Assembly (NCBI GenBank): GCA_940671915.1
Contig: CALNVZ010002100.1
Coordinates: 7,575,171 to 7,639,170 of the forward strand
Length of the DNA stretch: 64,000 nucleotides
Source of the DNA: Paracentrotus lividus
Lineage: Eukaryota; Echinodermata; Echinoidea; Camarodonta; Echinidae
Direction of reading: 5' to 3'
In this document: positions 23,380 through 34,333 of the stretch, in pieces
Numbering within the stretch: position 1 is the stretch's first letter
Layout: each line of letters begins with the position of its first letter
Translations under genes and position numbers: made by a program
Notes under the pieces: model-generated
Told to the model about the DNA's origin: nothing
Databases searched by the model: none
The model's input: only the letters and a program-made list of their open reading frames with translations

Positions 23380-23480
23380 AAGTGACTGAACCTACGTGCA
23401 CGTCCTCTTATATGCGCTAGCCTGCGCTTGTAACCAATTGGCATACCACTTTTATCTATTCACAATGGGCTATTTTCCAT
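23380..23480 (+). promoter_or_regulatory. Candidate promoter and 5' UTR exon of the kinase gene
   Basis: A CCAAT box (AACCAATTGG at about 23433) and 'cttatatgcg' lie before a short stretch ending CCAT|gtaagt, a strong donor at 23481. Joined to the acceptor 'ccttag' at 24158 it would form a non-coding first exon; its ATG opens only a five-codon upstream frame. This is inference from splice signals only. Confidence 0.35.
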
Positions 23481-24159
23481 GTAAGTATTTTGAATTTTTT
23501 TTTTTAATTGCAACGTGTATTTCAAAATAATTGTAGGCTAATCGCATCTGCAACTCACTTTGGAAGCTATATTAAGATGAATAAGTAACTAGTTTGAGTG
23601 ACACGATTGTCATGACATTGCTCCACCGACAAAAATATTTCTTGTTTTATTTTGTCTAAGAAGTAAGATAAGACATAGCAGCAAAACCATGTCGAAATGG
23701 TGGCGAGATTTTAATGTGAAGACTTTCAGAGAGTGAATTTAATTTTCCATTACAATTGTTTTTACTTGCCATTATTCAACAGCTGGGTGTTTGGATGTTC
23801 CTTTTGATTTTAGTATGGATTTTAGTATTCTTGCTGTAGTTAATTTTATTTCTCTCTTCTAGGGTGAAATGTAATTATAATTTGAATTCACAAAGTCTTC
23901 ACGACATGTTTCCGATGATTTTTTCGGCATATCAATATCTGGAGTGTTTTTTTTTTTCCATGATAGTGAAATCATATTTATTGAAAACCTATTCTCTGAT
24001 AAATATAAGACACTCAGGACGGACGTATGTGCAGTCCGGCAACACACGTGGCCGTGATATCTAACTGTTAGGCCTATTTTCATGTTTTAAATAGGCCTAC
24101 CATGCGCACGTTCATGAATGGACTAATATTATAGGGCCTATACATTGTGTTACCTTAGG

Positions 24160-24267
24160 ATGGCAGAAACAGAAGAGAATAATACAAAGTTTCCTCCAGT
24201 CCCAGTAGAGCAGAAAAATAATCTTGATGAGGAAGAATCTCTCAACGACAACATAAGATATAAAAAG
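24160..24267 (+). CDS. Kinase gene coding exon 1
   Basis: The acceptor 'taccttag' lies two bases before the ATG, so most 5' UTR is upstream. It encodes 36 residues (MAETEENNTKFPPVPVEQ...), disordered and acidic, and ends AAAAAG|gtaatg in phase 0. Confidence 0.8.
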
Positions 24268-27200
24268 GTAATGAACCATCTCGATGTCAGTTTTCTGTTG
24301 AATTTTCTTAACCTTTCATTCATTTTTTATATTAATAACTACTCTCTTCGTCATACATCATTTTACACCGGCCTTTATTTCGTCAATGAGCCCATCCCTA
24401 TATTTAACACAACGGGCGGGGATCCTGATGTTTCCCCATACATTCCACCAAAGTGAAAAAATGGAAAATATGGGCATTATACTGGTTGACAAATTTTTGA
24501 AAAAAGAAGGGGGAAAAATATCGTTGGAAGGGTCGCGAAAAGTTTGGGCTATAGTCAGGATCCCGAAAAGTGAAATCGGGACGAACACATTTTAAGAAGT
24601 TGAAGCGGGAGCAAAATGATATTGCCAGAGGGGGGAAAACATAAAAATAATCACCTTTATGACGAACAGTGTACGAGGAAGGTAGGTCATTAAGATAAAT
24701 AAATGTGAACAAAGCTTATCAAAATTTTTGTTTTTCTCCGTGTATTTTCAACAAGAACAAAAGAAGGGCCCCAAATAACTTATTGCATCTTAACATTTTC
24801 TTGGCGTGTATAATTGAGCTTGTTGATATTTATGTACGTATGTTTACGTATATATATTTAGGTTTGTTATATCCCCCTAAAATAATTAAATAAGAAAATT
24901 TGGTGTTTGTGATTGTCCTACTAATACAAAGAGCGAACCTTGATATTTGGCGAAATGAGCATAACTGATGTTGAAGGTATAAAGCCTGTCGTGCTGGAGA
25001 CCGATGGCAACTTGATTGATTTATTTATCATCCCATTATATATGAGTGAATCTCAGATCTATAAACCTACTCCAAACTCACCTCATTCCTTTCCTGTCAT
25101 CTACTTCATCCATTTTTGTTTCTAGGATTATGATAGATTGGTGAATGCAATCAGAGATATTGCGACTCTTTCCCCTGACAGCAATGTCGATACTATCATT
25201 TATCAATTGCGTGCTACGTGGAGAAGGCAAGAAGCTACTCGCATCGTTATGAAGAAGAAGCTTGATGTGAGTATAAATCTGATCCTTGATATTGCCATGG
25301 CATTAGACTACTACTTATATTCATAAAGCAGTGATTAACCCCCCGACCCCCCCCCAAAAAAAAACACAAACAAACAAACAAATAAACAAACAAACAAACA
25401 AACAAACAAACAAAACAAAACAAAACAAAAGGACAGATTGATACAAACCATATAAACAATACACGTTTTTTCTTGTCATTTGTCAACTTGAGGGAGGATG
25501 AAGGACCACCCGAAAATGTGTTCTAATAAAAAATAACAATTGGAATAGTAAAGTATGAATCTATAACACATCCAACATGTCCAACTTTGCTATTTACGAC
25601 TATATGCAGAATCATGATTCACTAATATTTTGTTTTGACATGATAATTTTGCAGAGGATTAAAGAGAAGTTTATTTGGACTGGTAAGTGTGAGCACCAAT
25701 GCAGTCTCAGCAGCGAGAACGCGGCCCTTCAAAAACAATACAGCGAGATGAAGAAAAGATTTGAGCAACTGATGCAGGAATATAAACGAGTTAAAGGATG
25801 TACATCAGACCAACAACAGGTATGACCTTTCCCGTTCAAGTTTAAACTATCTCCGAAAAACGTTAATTCAATTGGCCGATAGCTCCGCTCCATGACGTAT
25901 CGTTTAAATTGAATGAACATTAACGAATTCGATTGCAAAGAGTTTAAAATTGACCGGGAAAACCTATATTACAGACAAGGTCGTCGATATATGATTTTAA
26001 CTAAATTCCTTTGTCCTCACATATTTGCATACGTGTCAATCTTAACTTCTTCTTCTTTTTTTAACTGCCTTTATTGTTTGAATGAAAATTTCAGGAAAAT
26101 GTGTTATACATTAATATTAGCAGTGTACATCACCCTTCTTTTAACGAAAAATCAAATTTACATTTATTCCTATTACTAGGCCTTCTTATTACCTTTTTTT
26201 AATTGCTCTATATTGAGTAACGTGTTTTCTTTGTAATGTAAAAACTTTTAATCAGTCTATGAAACGTTCCTCAATGCTGTAACAATTAAGTTTTTTCAAC
26301 TCATACATTTACTGTAATTATGTTTTCACTCTTTGCAGATTGTTTTCGAAGATGGAGAAAAGAAAGATACAGAACCAACTGCCGAATTAACCATCGCTAT
26401 CAGACCATGTGGAGAGACAAAGGAACGAGTCAAGGTCAAACTCATTATTTATTCATTTATTTGTTTATTTATTCATGTTTTCTTTAAAATGCAGGGTAGT
26501 CCAGTTCAGAGCCACCAGGGCCTGCTTTACAATGGAGCCCTGCAACATAATAAAATATACATAATAGGTAATTGATAAGTCGAACAAAAATATATATATG
26601 TATCTTTAACATAACATATAACATAACATATAGCATAATTAGTAAAGGAATACAATAATATATATTATGAGTAAACATTCATAAAAAAAAAATAAAATAA
26701 GTTGTTGTTACATGTATTTCCCAAACAAAACGAGGATTAAGCAGGAAAAATATTGTAATATTTAAAGGTTAGTCAGAAGAAAATAAAAACACAACTACTG
26801 ATTTTAAAAGTTGAAAAGAAAGCACAAATTTGTTTGCTGAATAAATAGAATATACTTGTAGGTTAACTTGCATATTTCGCTCCTCTTTTTTTTTTTCTTC
26901 TTCAGATTGGAAATCGGGACACCGCACCAGAGAAGTAAGTATCATTGAAATATAATCATTATTAATGGCAACTCAAATGATTTTGATTTAGATATGTTTC
27001 TTTTCGTATTGACTTTTCAAATACAGCTTTGCGCGATGTAACTCTCTCCGATTTAATTGCATTAGTTTTTATTTTCATTAAACAACCAACATGTTCATAT
27101 TTGTTTGAAAGTAGGTATTTCTTTTTATAATATTAACTACAACGTCATTTATAATTTGTTTATATGTACTTATTAGATTTTCTGATAAACTCAACCTAAA

Positions 27201-28319
27201 CACAAAGGAGGAGCTGGAATGCCTTCACTTTGAAAACGATAATAATAGGCAAATGGTGGATCGCCTCCGTCAAATGATTTCATCGTAAGTGTATCAATAT
27301 ATGAAGAGTTTGTTTCCAAAAGGGACTAAATCCACTTTTGGAGATTTCGAGTAAATCACTGATTTCTTATTTATCACTTTACCGTGAACCATATGACTTA
27401 ATTTTGGTACACATGCTAGTACAATTGCCTTAGACCATTTTAATAACAATGAACAAAATCTAGCTATAAAATTTTATTTTTTATGAATTTTTGAAATTTA
27501 AATTCCTATGGATTTAGTCCCTTTTGGAATGAAACTCCCGTAAATCGTCTATTTTCCCAATTATTTTGCCTTCTTGAAGTTTTTGGTCAGCTAAAAATGT
27601 GTTGAAATGTTATTCTGAACGTGTATGAATAAAATAAAACCAAAAATTATGAATTTTGAAGAAATTTTTATTTCGCCAAAAATTTGATTTTCAGTCAGTT
27701 CAAATATTTCATTCCAAAAGGGACTAAATCCAAGAATACTTGGAATGAAACAGAAATTTGAAACATCAAAATATTTTTTCCAAATTTTTTTTTGGAATGC
27801 GATGTTGGGCATTTTAATCCCTTGTACTAGGTGCATATATTTAGCTTAAAAAGTGAACTTTGGTCAAATATGGATTTAGTCCCTTTTGGAAACAAGCTCT
27901 TCATATTATGATGTTTATAATTAAAGTATAAAGTAGAGTCGGCAATACGCTCTGTGATTGGTTGGATTTGTGTCACGTGTCATTAAACATTGTTACACTG
28001 TAATAACCTCGATTTCACACCTCCTAAATTGAAGGTTACCTCGCTCCTTAGTTTTTATAGATTGTTACTCCTTACACTATGGTGGCCCTGTAGGGACATC
28101 GCAAATATACGAAATCACGAATTATACACGGCGAAATTCACGATGTCACACATTTCGTCGTGAAATTCACGGCGAAATTTGTCAGAAGGCAGTAAAATCT
28201 CACCTGCTCCAAATAGATGGATGAAGATTAAAAACAAATGTTGACGGAATATGTGTACACACACACACCCACAGACACCTATCCTCCCTCTCACACACGC
28301 TCATCATCACACACGCACA

Positions 28320-28357
<38 letters not shown>

Positions 28358-30070
28358 ATCATTTCCCCTTTGATGTTTGGTCTACCACAACATCATCACT
28401 GATTGTTTGGAACGTAGTAATTACCTAACAACTGTCTGTGAGTGTGAGTGAGGGTGTGTGTGTATTTGTATGTGTGTGGGTGTGTTTGTTGAGGGTGTGG
28501 CTGTGAATGTGTGTGTACTGGTGTGACTGAGATAGGGTATGTGCGTGTGTGTGGAGGGTGTATGTGGGTGTGTGTGTGTATGTGCATGTGGTTTGTGTAT
28601 GTGTAAATGAGGGAACATGTGTGTGTGTGTGTGTGTGTAGGTGTGTGTGTGTATGTATGTGCGTGCTCAAGTCTCAATGTATTTATTCTTCATCCAGCCA
28701 CTTGGCGCAGGTGAGATTTTACCGTCTTCTGAAGATTGTCTGTTATTCAGTCATCACGTGCAAAGATCCAAATGAAAAGGGTATCCAACATAATTATGCT
28801 AGGTGGATGACTCTGCCAAGACATGTAATGAAACCCATGGTTAATCTTCATGCTTTTCACGAGACAACGTCAAAATGATGGGACATTTTTATTGAATCAC
28901 TCTGCATAGCATTAATTTTCCTCTTTATACATGTTGTTTTGACTCTAGGGTCCCGCTCTAAAGCCTAGCTTAATCTAAATGGGTCCTATATAACCAATTT
29001 GTTTATGTGCTTATGTAGTCATTTTATGATTATATTGTGATGGTTTTGGTGTTAAATGATAATAAGCCTATCATGATTGATTGAAATTGTCACCTGTTCT
29101 TTTCATAATTTCATAATGATACAGATTTCATCAAAAGATCGTCATAAGCAGCGGGACTCTTCAAGTTTCCCCCATTTCCAAAATTGACCAAGCAGTCCTG
29201 GCTATGTTTTCAAAGGTACCAGTCAAGCGAGTAAACCCAGCTTTGCTCCAACACTGGAAGGACAAATGTACCGACAAATCCCAGGCGATTGTAATCGGTC
29301 AGGGTGCTTTTGGTAAAGTGAATCTCATGCGTTACCTACCCACAAATATAGCGGTCGCTGTTAAGGTCCAAGAAAAGAAGAATCGTGGGATGATGTTGAG
29401 CCCAGATGAGCTGAAGAACAAACTCATGTCCAGATCAATGAAGGAGGCTATCATGCATCATGTCATGTCGGACAATCCTTCCTTTCCAGGATTACTCGGC
29501 GTCGTGGAAATGGAGGATAACCTTGCTTTGGTGTTGGAATTCATTGGGGACAAACGCTTTGCTATCATCCATCCACTATGCGATGTCCTGTTTGAAAGAC
29601 ACACTGGCTTAAGTCGACTCGAATGGATAGATATCGCGCTCGATATCATTCAAGGTCTCGCATCCCTCCACGATAAGGGACTCCTCCATAATGATCTTAA
29701 GAAGAACAATATTCTCTTGCAACGAAGTGGTGAACGGTGGCGTGCATATATAATCGACTTCGGACACGGAAGTACTATAACCATGCCTTTGAAGTTTCCG
29801 GCCTTCACACTTGAGGAAGAACGAGAATATCTTGAAGGCCTTCTCTACCACCACCTCGCTCCTGAGATCGTCACAGATCAACAGCCGACGTCAGTGTACT
29901 CGGATGTGTACTCATTGGGGAAGGTTCTTCTTGATATTGGTAGAGTATCAGGGGATCGAAATATTAGGATTTTAGCTGAGATGTGCACCAGGAGCAAGCC
30001 ATATCGAAGACCTACCATCTCCAATATTGAACTTTCAGTGATTCGTTCAAAGCAGAAGGCACAGCAATGA
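24160..30070 (+). CDS. Divergent protein kinase with N-terminal coiled coil, eight coding exons
   Basis: Exons 24160-24267, 25126-25266, 25655-25819, 26339-26434, 26906-26934, 27177-27284 and 29125-30070 join with consistent phases (0,0,0,0,2,2) to about 530 residues. The N terminus is acidic and Asn-rich, residues ~95-135 form a Leu/Lys/Glu coiled coil, and residues ~265-520 are a kinase fold. Kinase landmarks: GQGAFGKV glycine loop, VAVK lysine, MKEAIMHH helix-C glutamate, HNDLKKNN catalytic loop, DFG, LAPEI. HND replaces HRD, but the catalytic Asp, Lys and Asn are kept, so activity is plausible. No signal peptide or membrane segment is seen, so it is probably intracellular. I cannot name an orthologue; substrate and pathway are unknown. 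The whole catalytic domain lies in one exon, which suggests origin by retroposition or fusion. Confidence 0.85.
25126..25266 (+). CDS. Kinase gene coding exon 2
   Basis: Acceptor 'tttctag', donor 'GAT|gtgagt', 47 codons, phase 0 at both sides. It starts DYDRLVNAIRDIATL and ends RIVMKKKLD; it looks helical. Confidence 0.82.
25655..25819 (+). CDS. Kinase gene coding exon 3 (coiled coil)
   Basis: Acceptor 'ttttgcag', donor 'CAG|gtatga', 55 codons, phase 0. ENAALQKQYSEMKKRFEQLM shows a heptad-like pattern, so it may mediate oligomerisation. Confidence 0.85.
26339..26434 (+). CDS. Kinase gene coding exon 4
   Basis: Acceptor 'ctttgcag', donor 'AAG|gtcaaa', 32 codons, phase 0. It encodes IVFEDGEKKDTEPTAELTIA and a charged end; no domain recognised. 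Confidence 0.78.
26906..26934 (+). CDS. Kinase gene coding exon 5 (micro-exon)
   Basis: Only 29 bases: acceptor 'cttcttcag', donor 'GAA|gtaagt' in phase 2. It encodes IGNRDTAPE plus part of a lysine codon completed by the next exon. Confidence 0.72.
27177..27284 (+). CDS. Kinase gene coding exon 6
   Basis: Acceptor 'cttattag', donor 'CATC|gtaagt'. It completes the lysine (AA|A), then FSDKLNLNTKEELECLHFEN and a second helical segment ending RQMIS. It leaves two bases for the last exon. Confidence 0.82.
27303..27902. mobile_element. MITE family B copy 1, 18 bp after a splice donor
   Basis: Inverted ends GAAGAGTTTGTTTCCAAAAG and, inverted on the right, GAAGAGCTTGTTTCCAAAAG, both followed by GGGACTAAATCCA. 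The flanks suggest an ATAT duplication (or TA with TGAAGAG tips). An additional inner 'aaagggactaaatcc' copy lies near 27716. No transposase. Confidence 0.85.
28181..28734. mobile_element. Foldback element with (CA)n and (TG)n expanded in its arms
   Basis: The left 'gtcagaaggcagtaaaatct' pairs with the right 'agattttaccgtcttctgaa'. The arms continue through 'ggatgaag' / 'cttcatcc'. A (CA)n-rich run (28256-28356) lies inward of the left arm and a (TG)n-rich run (28438-28668) inward of the right arm, as complementary partners. The open frames of Thr-His repeats are artefacts of the microsatellite. Confidence 0.7.
29125..30070 (+). CDS. Kinase gene last exon: complete kinase domain
   Basis: The acceptor 'tgatacag' gives exon start A that completes a serine codon (TC|A). 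An in-frame 26-codon lead (FHQKIVISSGTLQVSP...) precedes the ATG at 29204, so that ATG is internal. It encodes GQGAFGKV (about residues 30-37 counted from that Met), VAVKVQ, HNDLKKNNILL, IIDFGHG and LAPEI, then a short tail after the helical C lobe. The HRD Arg is Asn; kinases with this change usually do not rely on activation-loop phosphorylation. The stop TGA is at 30068-30070. Confidence 0.92.
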
Positions 30071-31110
30071 ATATATAAGCTAGAGATATAACTTATCTCG
30101 AGGAGGTAGTCAAATTTCAAGCACTGCAATATAAATGTTCACAAACAAATATGCAGTTTAGTTGGTCAACTATTTTCAATACATATTAAATAAGCTAATG
30201 GGATATTTAACGATAACACCGTGACACTTCGGACCACAGTTTTACTCATTAAAAGTGGAATACTAACAAACTGTAAATGTTTAGAAAAACTTTTACTGTG
30301 TGTCTTTGTCTCTAGTTAGATATTGAACAGAAAGGAATACATTAACATGATTAATTTAAATGAATTATGCATAATACAACTTCAACAAGGTCACACAAAA
30401 AATTTTCATACCTAAAGCTATGGTCACAAAGGCCTTAGGCCTATAGGATCCTGCTAGGCGATGCCGGTGGCGTTTTTTTTTTTGTTGTTTTGTTTTGTTT
30501 TGTTTTGTTTTGTTTTTGTTTTTTTTTTTTTCAATTTTGACCGGTTACCTGTTAGAGGGCGCCACACTATCAATAATACCTATTCAAAAATGGAAAGAAT
30601 CTATTTAAACTTGAATACTTTGTATATAGTCGTCGACGGGCACTCAAGAGACTCAAAATTCAAAAGGAATAGATCATTCTATTCTAATAAATGATCCGAA
30701 ATCCTATTCAAAAATTCTCTTCAGAATAGCTCGTCTGTGAATACATGTAGATTACTGGTCAGAAAGGCTATTCAAATGCGTTACCTCCACCCATAATAGG
30801 CCAACCTACAAAATGAATAGATTACTGGTCAGAATTACCATAATCTATTCAAAATTAAGTATCTCATCATAAAATGAATAGATTACTAGTCAGAATTACT
30901 AGAATCTATTAAAAGTTGAGTAAATAAATCAGAAAAATAGTTGATGACTATTTGTCAGATTTACACCATGCAATAACAAACAATCGTACAAACATCGTGC
31001 AGTTGAACCTCAAAATTTATTACTGCTAACAACTTGTTAACAAAATGCAAGATTCAGTCAAAAATATTGTAACATTTATTTATCTTTTATCAGAAACTAT
31101 ATAGAACCTC
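30071..31110. other. 3' flank of the kinase gene with simple repeats
   Basis: A possible ATTAAA poly(A) signal lies at 30185-30190. A (TTTTG)n tract is at 30482-30520. Three ~67-bp tandem units containing 'agattactggtcagaa' lie at about 30745-30915. No further exon seen. Confidence 0.5.
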
Positions 31111-32030
31111 ATCCCTCGCATTTATCCCCCGGTTTATCTATATCATTCGGGTTTATGGTAGATAATATAGCTTCTGATCAGTCAAACATTGAAAGTTAAG
31201 GGGTTCTCTGGAACGGACATCGATATAAGGGCCTGCCATAGCTCAGTCGGCAGAGCATCTGAAGAGCTCATTTCCAAAATGTACTACATCCATTGTTCAT
31301 CAAAATTAATTTTTTTTAAAACATTAATCTATTCATTTTTAGCACCTCTACACACTGTTACAAACAGAAAGCTGAATTTTCAATGGGAAGGGTGAACAAA
31401 AATGACTTTCAAAAATCAGTTCATTTCCAAAAGGTAGGCCTACTAGTACTACATCCATTTCAGTTCGTTTCCAAAAGGTACTACATCCACCTTTATGTAG
31501 TCCCATGTGTTTGTTGTTATGGGTTTGCCAGAGCATCAGTGAAAATTTGAAAACTTATGTACTCAATACGAGGTTAGATTTTTTTTAAATATGGCATTTA
31601 TTTCAAGCTATATGAAATAGTACAAAATGTTTCTTTTGAATAAAAAAATTGCTGAGATACATGGTAATTTACATACTCTAAGACATATAATTTCCAAAAG
31701 GTAGGTACTACATCCATCAAAACAAAAAATTAAAAGTTAATTTACAGAAAAACTAGATTTTTGTTAGTCTGGTTTCCCTTTAGTATCATAGAGTAGAACA
31801 ATCTGTAAAAGTTTAATTCCAAACAGACACTCCTATCAATGAAAAAAACAAAACAAAACAAAACGTGTTTTTCTCCGAACCAACAAATTTTGTAGATGAG
31901 CTCTTCATCTTTCCAGTATTCAGGACGTATTGGGTTCGAATCCCGATGGAATCCTATTTCTTTGCTCATTTTTTTTTTTCATATTATATATTCTGATCAG
32001 TTTCACTCTTTGTTTAAATTTATAAGCTGC
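31111..32030 (+). mobile_element. tRNA-derived SINE, copy 1, split by a MITE
   Basis: The 5' half (31111-31260) has a 120-bp leader starting ATCCCTCGCATTTATCCCC and a tRNA-like A box TAGCTCAGTCGG; the 3' half (31907-32030) has a B box GGGTTCGAATCCC and a tail ending 'cagtttcactctttg'. Removing 31261-31906 restores a continuous tRNA-like fold order matching the intact neighbour at 32045-32290. Confidence 0.85.
31261..31906. mobile_element. MITE family B copy 2, inserted in the SINE
   Basis: Inverted ends GAAGAGCTCATTTCCAAAA and its right partner 'gatgagctcttc'. ATCT flanks both sides (31257-31260 and 31907-31910), as expected for a 4-bp target duplication (or TC with TGAAGAG tips). The inner part repeats 'tttccaaaaggta(g)ctacatcc' several times. 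No coding capacity. Confidence 0.85.
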
Positions 32031-32044
32031 ATCACTTCACCGTG

Positions 32045-32290
32045 ATCCCTCGCATTTATCCCCAAGTTGATTTCTATCCTTCGGGTTTATGCTAGGTTTC
32101 GAGCATAGAAAGCTAAGGGGTTCCCTGGGACGGACATCGGCACAAGGGCTTGTCATATAGCTCAGTGGTAGAACACCTGTCTAGTAATCGGGATGTCTTT
32201 GGTTCGTATCCCGATAGAATCTCATTTTATTTTCCTCATTTTCAATGTCATATATTTCTGGTCAGTTTCACTCTGTTTTTAAAATACCAG
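32045..32290 (+). mobile_element. tRNA-derived SINE, copy 2 (intact)
   Basis: Same leader as copy 1, then ATAGCTCAGTGGTAGAACAC (A box) and GGTTCGTATCCCGAT (B box, one mismatch), then the T-rich tail ending 'cagtttcactctg'. The leader before the tRNA-like part is unusual for a simple SINE. A tail fragment of the same family occurs at 35983-36012. Confidence 0.8.
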
Positions 32291-33757
32291 AGTTGGATAG
32301 AGTCCATGACCATGAGAATAACTTTAACTGTAAAGGAACTAAATATAAGAATAAGAGGCATTCAAAGCACCATAGTCCCATATCTGTAAATATCTGTTTG
32401 ATCAATTTATTCAGCGTGACAAATCTGAATCACAATAATCGTCGACGGGGGCGAGTAAACACGGGGGCCTGTAAACACAGGCCTAATTATAGAAAACATA
32501 GAGGAAAAAGCAAATATATGGATCGATGCTTGTTGAATCAATAACACACACAAAAAAAAAAATGTAAATGCTTATCCTGCATGAAATTATAAGGCTGTGA
32601 ATAGCTGCAATATTTTTTACCAGTACATTTAATTCCAATCTTTAACCTGACTACACATAATATTGTTGCACGTATACACGGTGGGGAAAACCCATTCATA
32701 ATGTTAGTAATAAGAATATTCAGAAGAAAAAAAAGGTAGCTATGACTAAAAACAAACAATGCAGGTTGACTTTAATGTTGATTTCAGGAGGGGATCGGTG
32801 TTGCCAAGATTTTTTTTTTAAAGTTTAAATGAAGAACCCCGAAAGTACAAAATGTAAAGTCTTGCGAGCGCGTATTATGGCAAGGGATGGTTTCCACTTT
32901 CTCGATTATTAAATCTTCTGAAAATATGGTATGTGAAAAGTAAGGCAGCTGTGAAGGAAGGCACTTTTATTTTTTTTTTTTTTAATGTGTTTGACTGGAC
33001 ACTGCCACCATTTAAAAAAAAAAAAAAAAAAAAATGGATTGGGGGTGGGGGGGGGGGGTATACCCATGCCCAGGATTCTACGCTTATACTACTCGTTACT
33101 GGCCATCTCAGTCGCCTGTCTATCATACCATTAATGAATGGTATGTTAGGGAATAGTCTGAATATACGAACCCTTTTTATAGTCCACTGCGCCATTGAAA
33201 CGCATAACCATATATAAACAAACAAACAAATATAAAAGGTAGATATAGATTTTAAGAAAACCCAATAAACATTTGGTTATATCCTTGTTCATTATAAGGA
33301 ATCCTTTTAATCGTCATGCTCTAAGACTATGCTTATTCACCAAATAACGAGTCTGAATTGCAAGACAGGTTAATGAAGATAATGCTTGTATATAGTAGTG
33401 GGGATGTTATTGTTATGAATATTATTGTGACAACGATCCAGTTGAATTTGTTTCAGTACATGAGATGTCGCAATGGTAGACGAGAGCCTTTTAAAGATAA
33501 TGCAATGCTTCATTCCGGAAAATTACAAATACTGAATCATTTTTGGCTGTATTAACATGATCAACTATCTACTTGTGATTATACACTTGATGCTATCAGT
33601 TTCAGGAGGGATGGCCGGTACGGATGAGCGTATCAAGGTCTACCAAAGGTAGCTGAGCATGCTACTGGGCATACAATCAGTAAGTAGAGTGACAAAGGAT
33701 AAAGTTCACGAACAGTATACTTGTAAGTTATGGTTATACTCTATGCACCAGGGGCCA

Positions 33758-33792
<35 letters not shown>

Positions 33793-34333
33793 GGTTTTAT
33801 TTACAAAATTAAAATATCGCTGTCTTTAAACTGGATACGAATACTGAGGAGCATTGAAATACAATCATTAAATTGATTATGTACATTGTACATAGTCAAT
33901 TGATAACAACATTGACATATTACTTTAATTCTTAATTCATCTCTCTCCAGAAAATACTAGGAAAGTAGCTTATGAGGGCTTTATGAATACACGGCCCCTT
34001 GTAAATCACTAAGTTAATCAGAAAGTTATTAAGTGTCATTTCCGACACTTCATTATTAACCTATATTGTTCTATTTTCTCATATTTTCAACTCTCACAGA
34101 TGAGATACTTTGTGGACCTATATACCCCTATACCCTTTGGATTGCCGCGGTGATGAAACACCACAGTTAAAGCCTGGTGATTTTCATCATGTTCAATGTC
34201 GCCTTTTGGAAAAGCCTGCAAGGACATGAAATCGTACTGTAATCAATTTGTTTACTACTAACATATCTGTATTAAACATCAAATAGAGTGAGATCTGTGT
34301 AACTCCCGAAACCCCAACCATTGTCTATCAACC
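32291..34333. other. Interval before the RING gene
   Basis: A segment at about 32345-32420 ('caccatagtcccatat... tttgatcaatttattcagcg') is a dispersed repeat also present at 14735-14800. There are A and G homopolymers near 33014-33058 and a (GATT)n run at 33761-33791. Untranslated leader exons of the RING gene may be present (acceptor-like 'ctctcacag' at about 34100), not provable here. Confidence 0.4.

Noticed and set aside
28256-28668. CRISPR array or bacterial insertion
   Set aside because: The repeats are simple sequence and transposon arms; introns and SINEs show eukaryotic DNA, so no prokaryotic system was sought further.
28396-28878. Thr/His-rich and Val/Cys-rich frames
   Set aside because: They are translations of (CA)n/(TG)n microsatellite.
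32146-32220. Functional tRNA gene
   Set aside because: The B box has a mismatch, the stems do not pair well by eye and the same sequence with leader and tail is repeated next to it, so a SINE is the better call.
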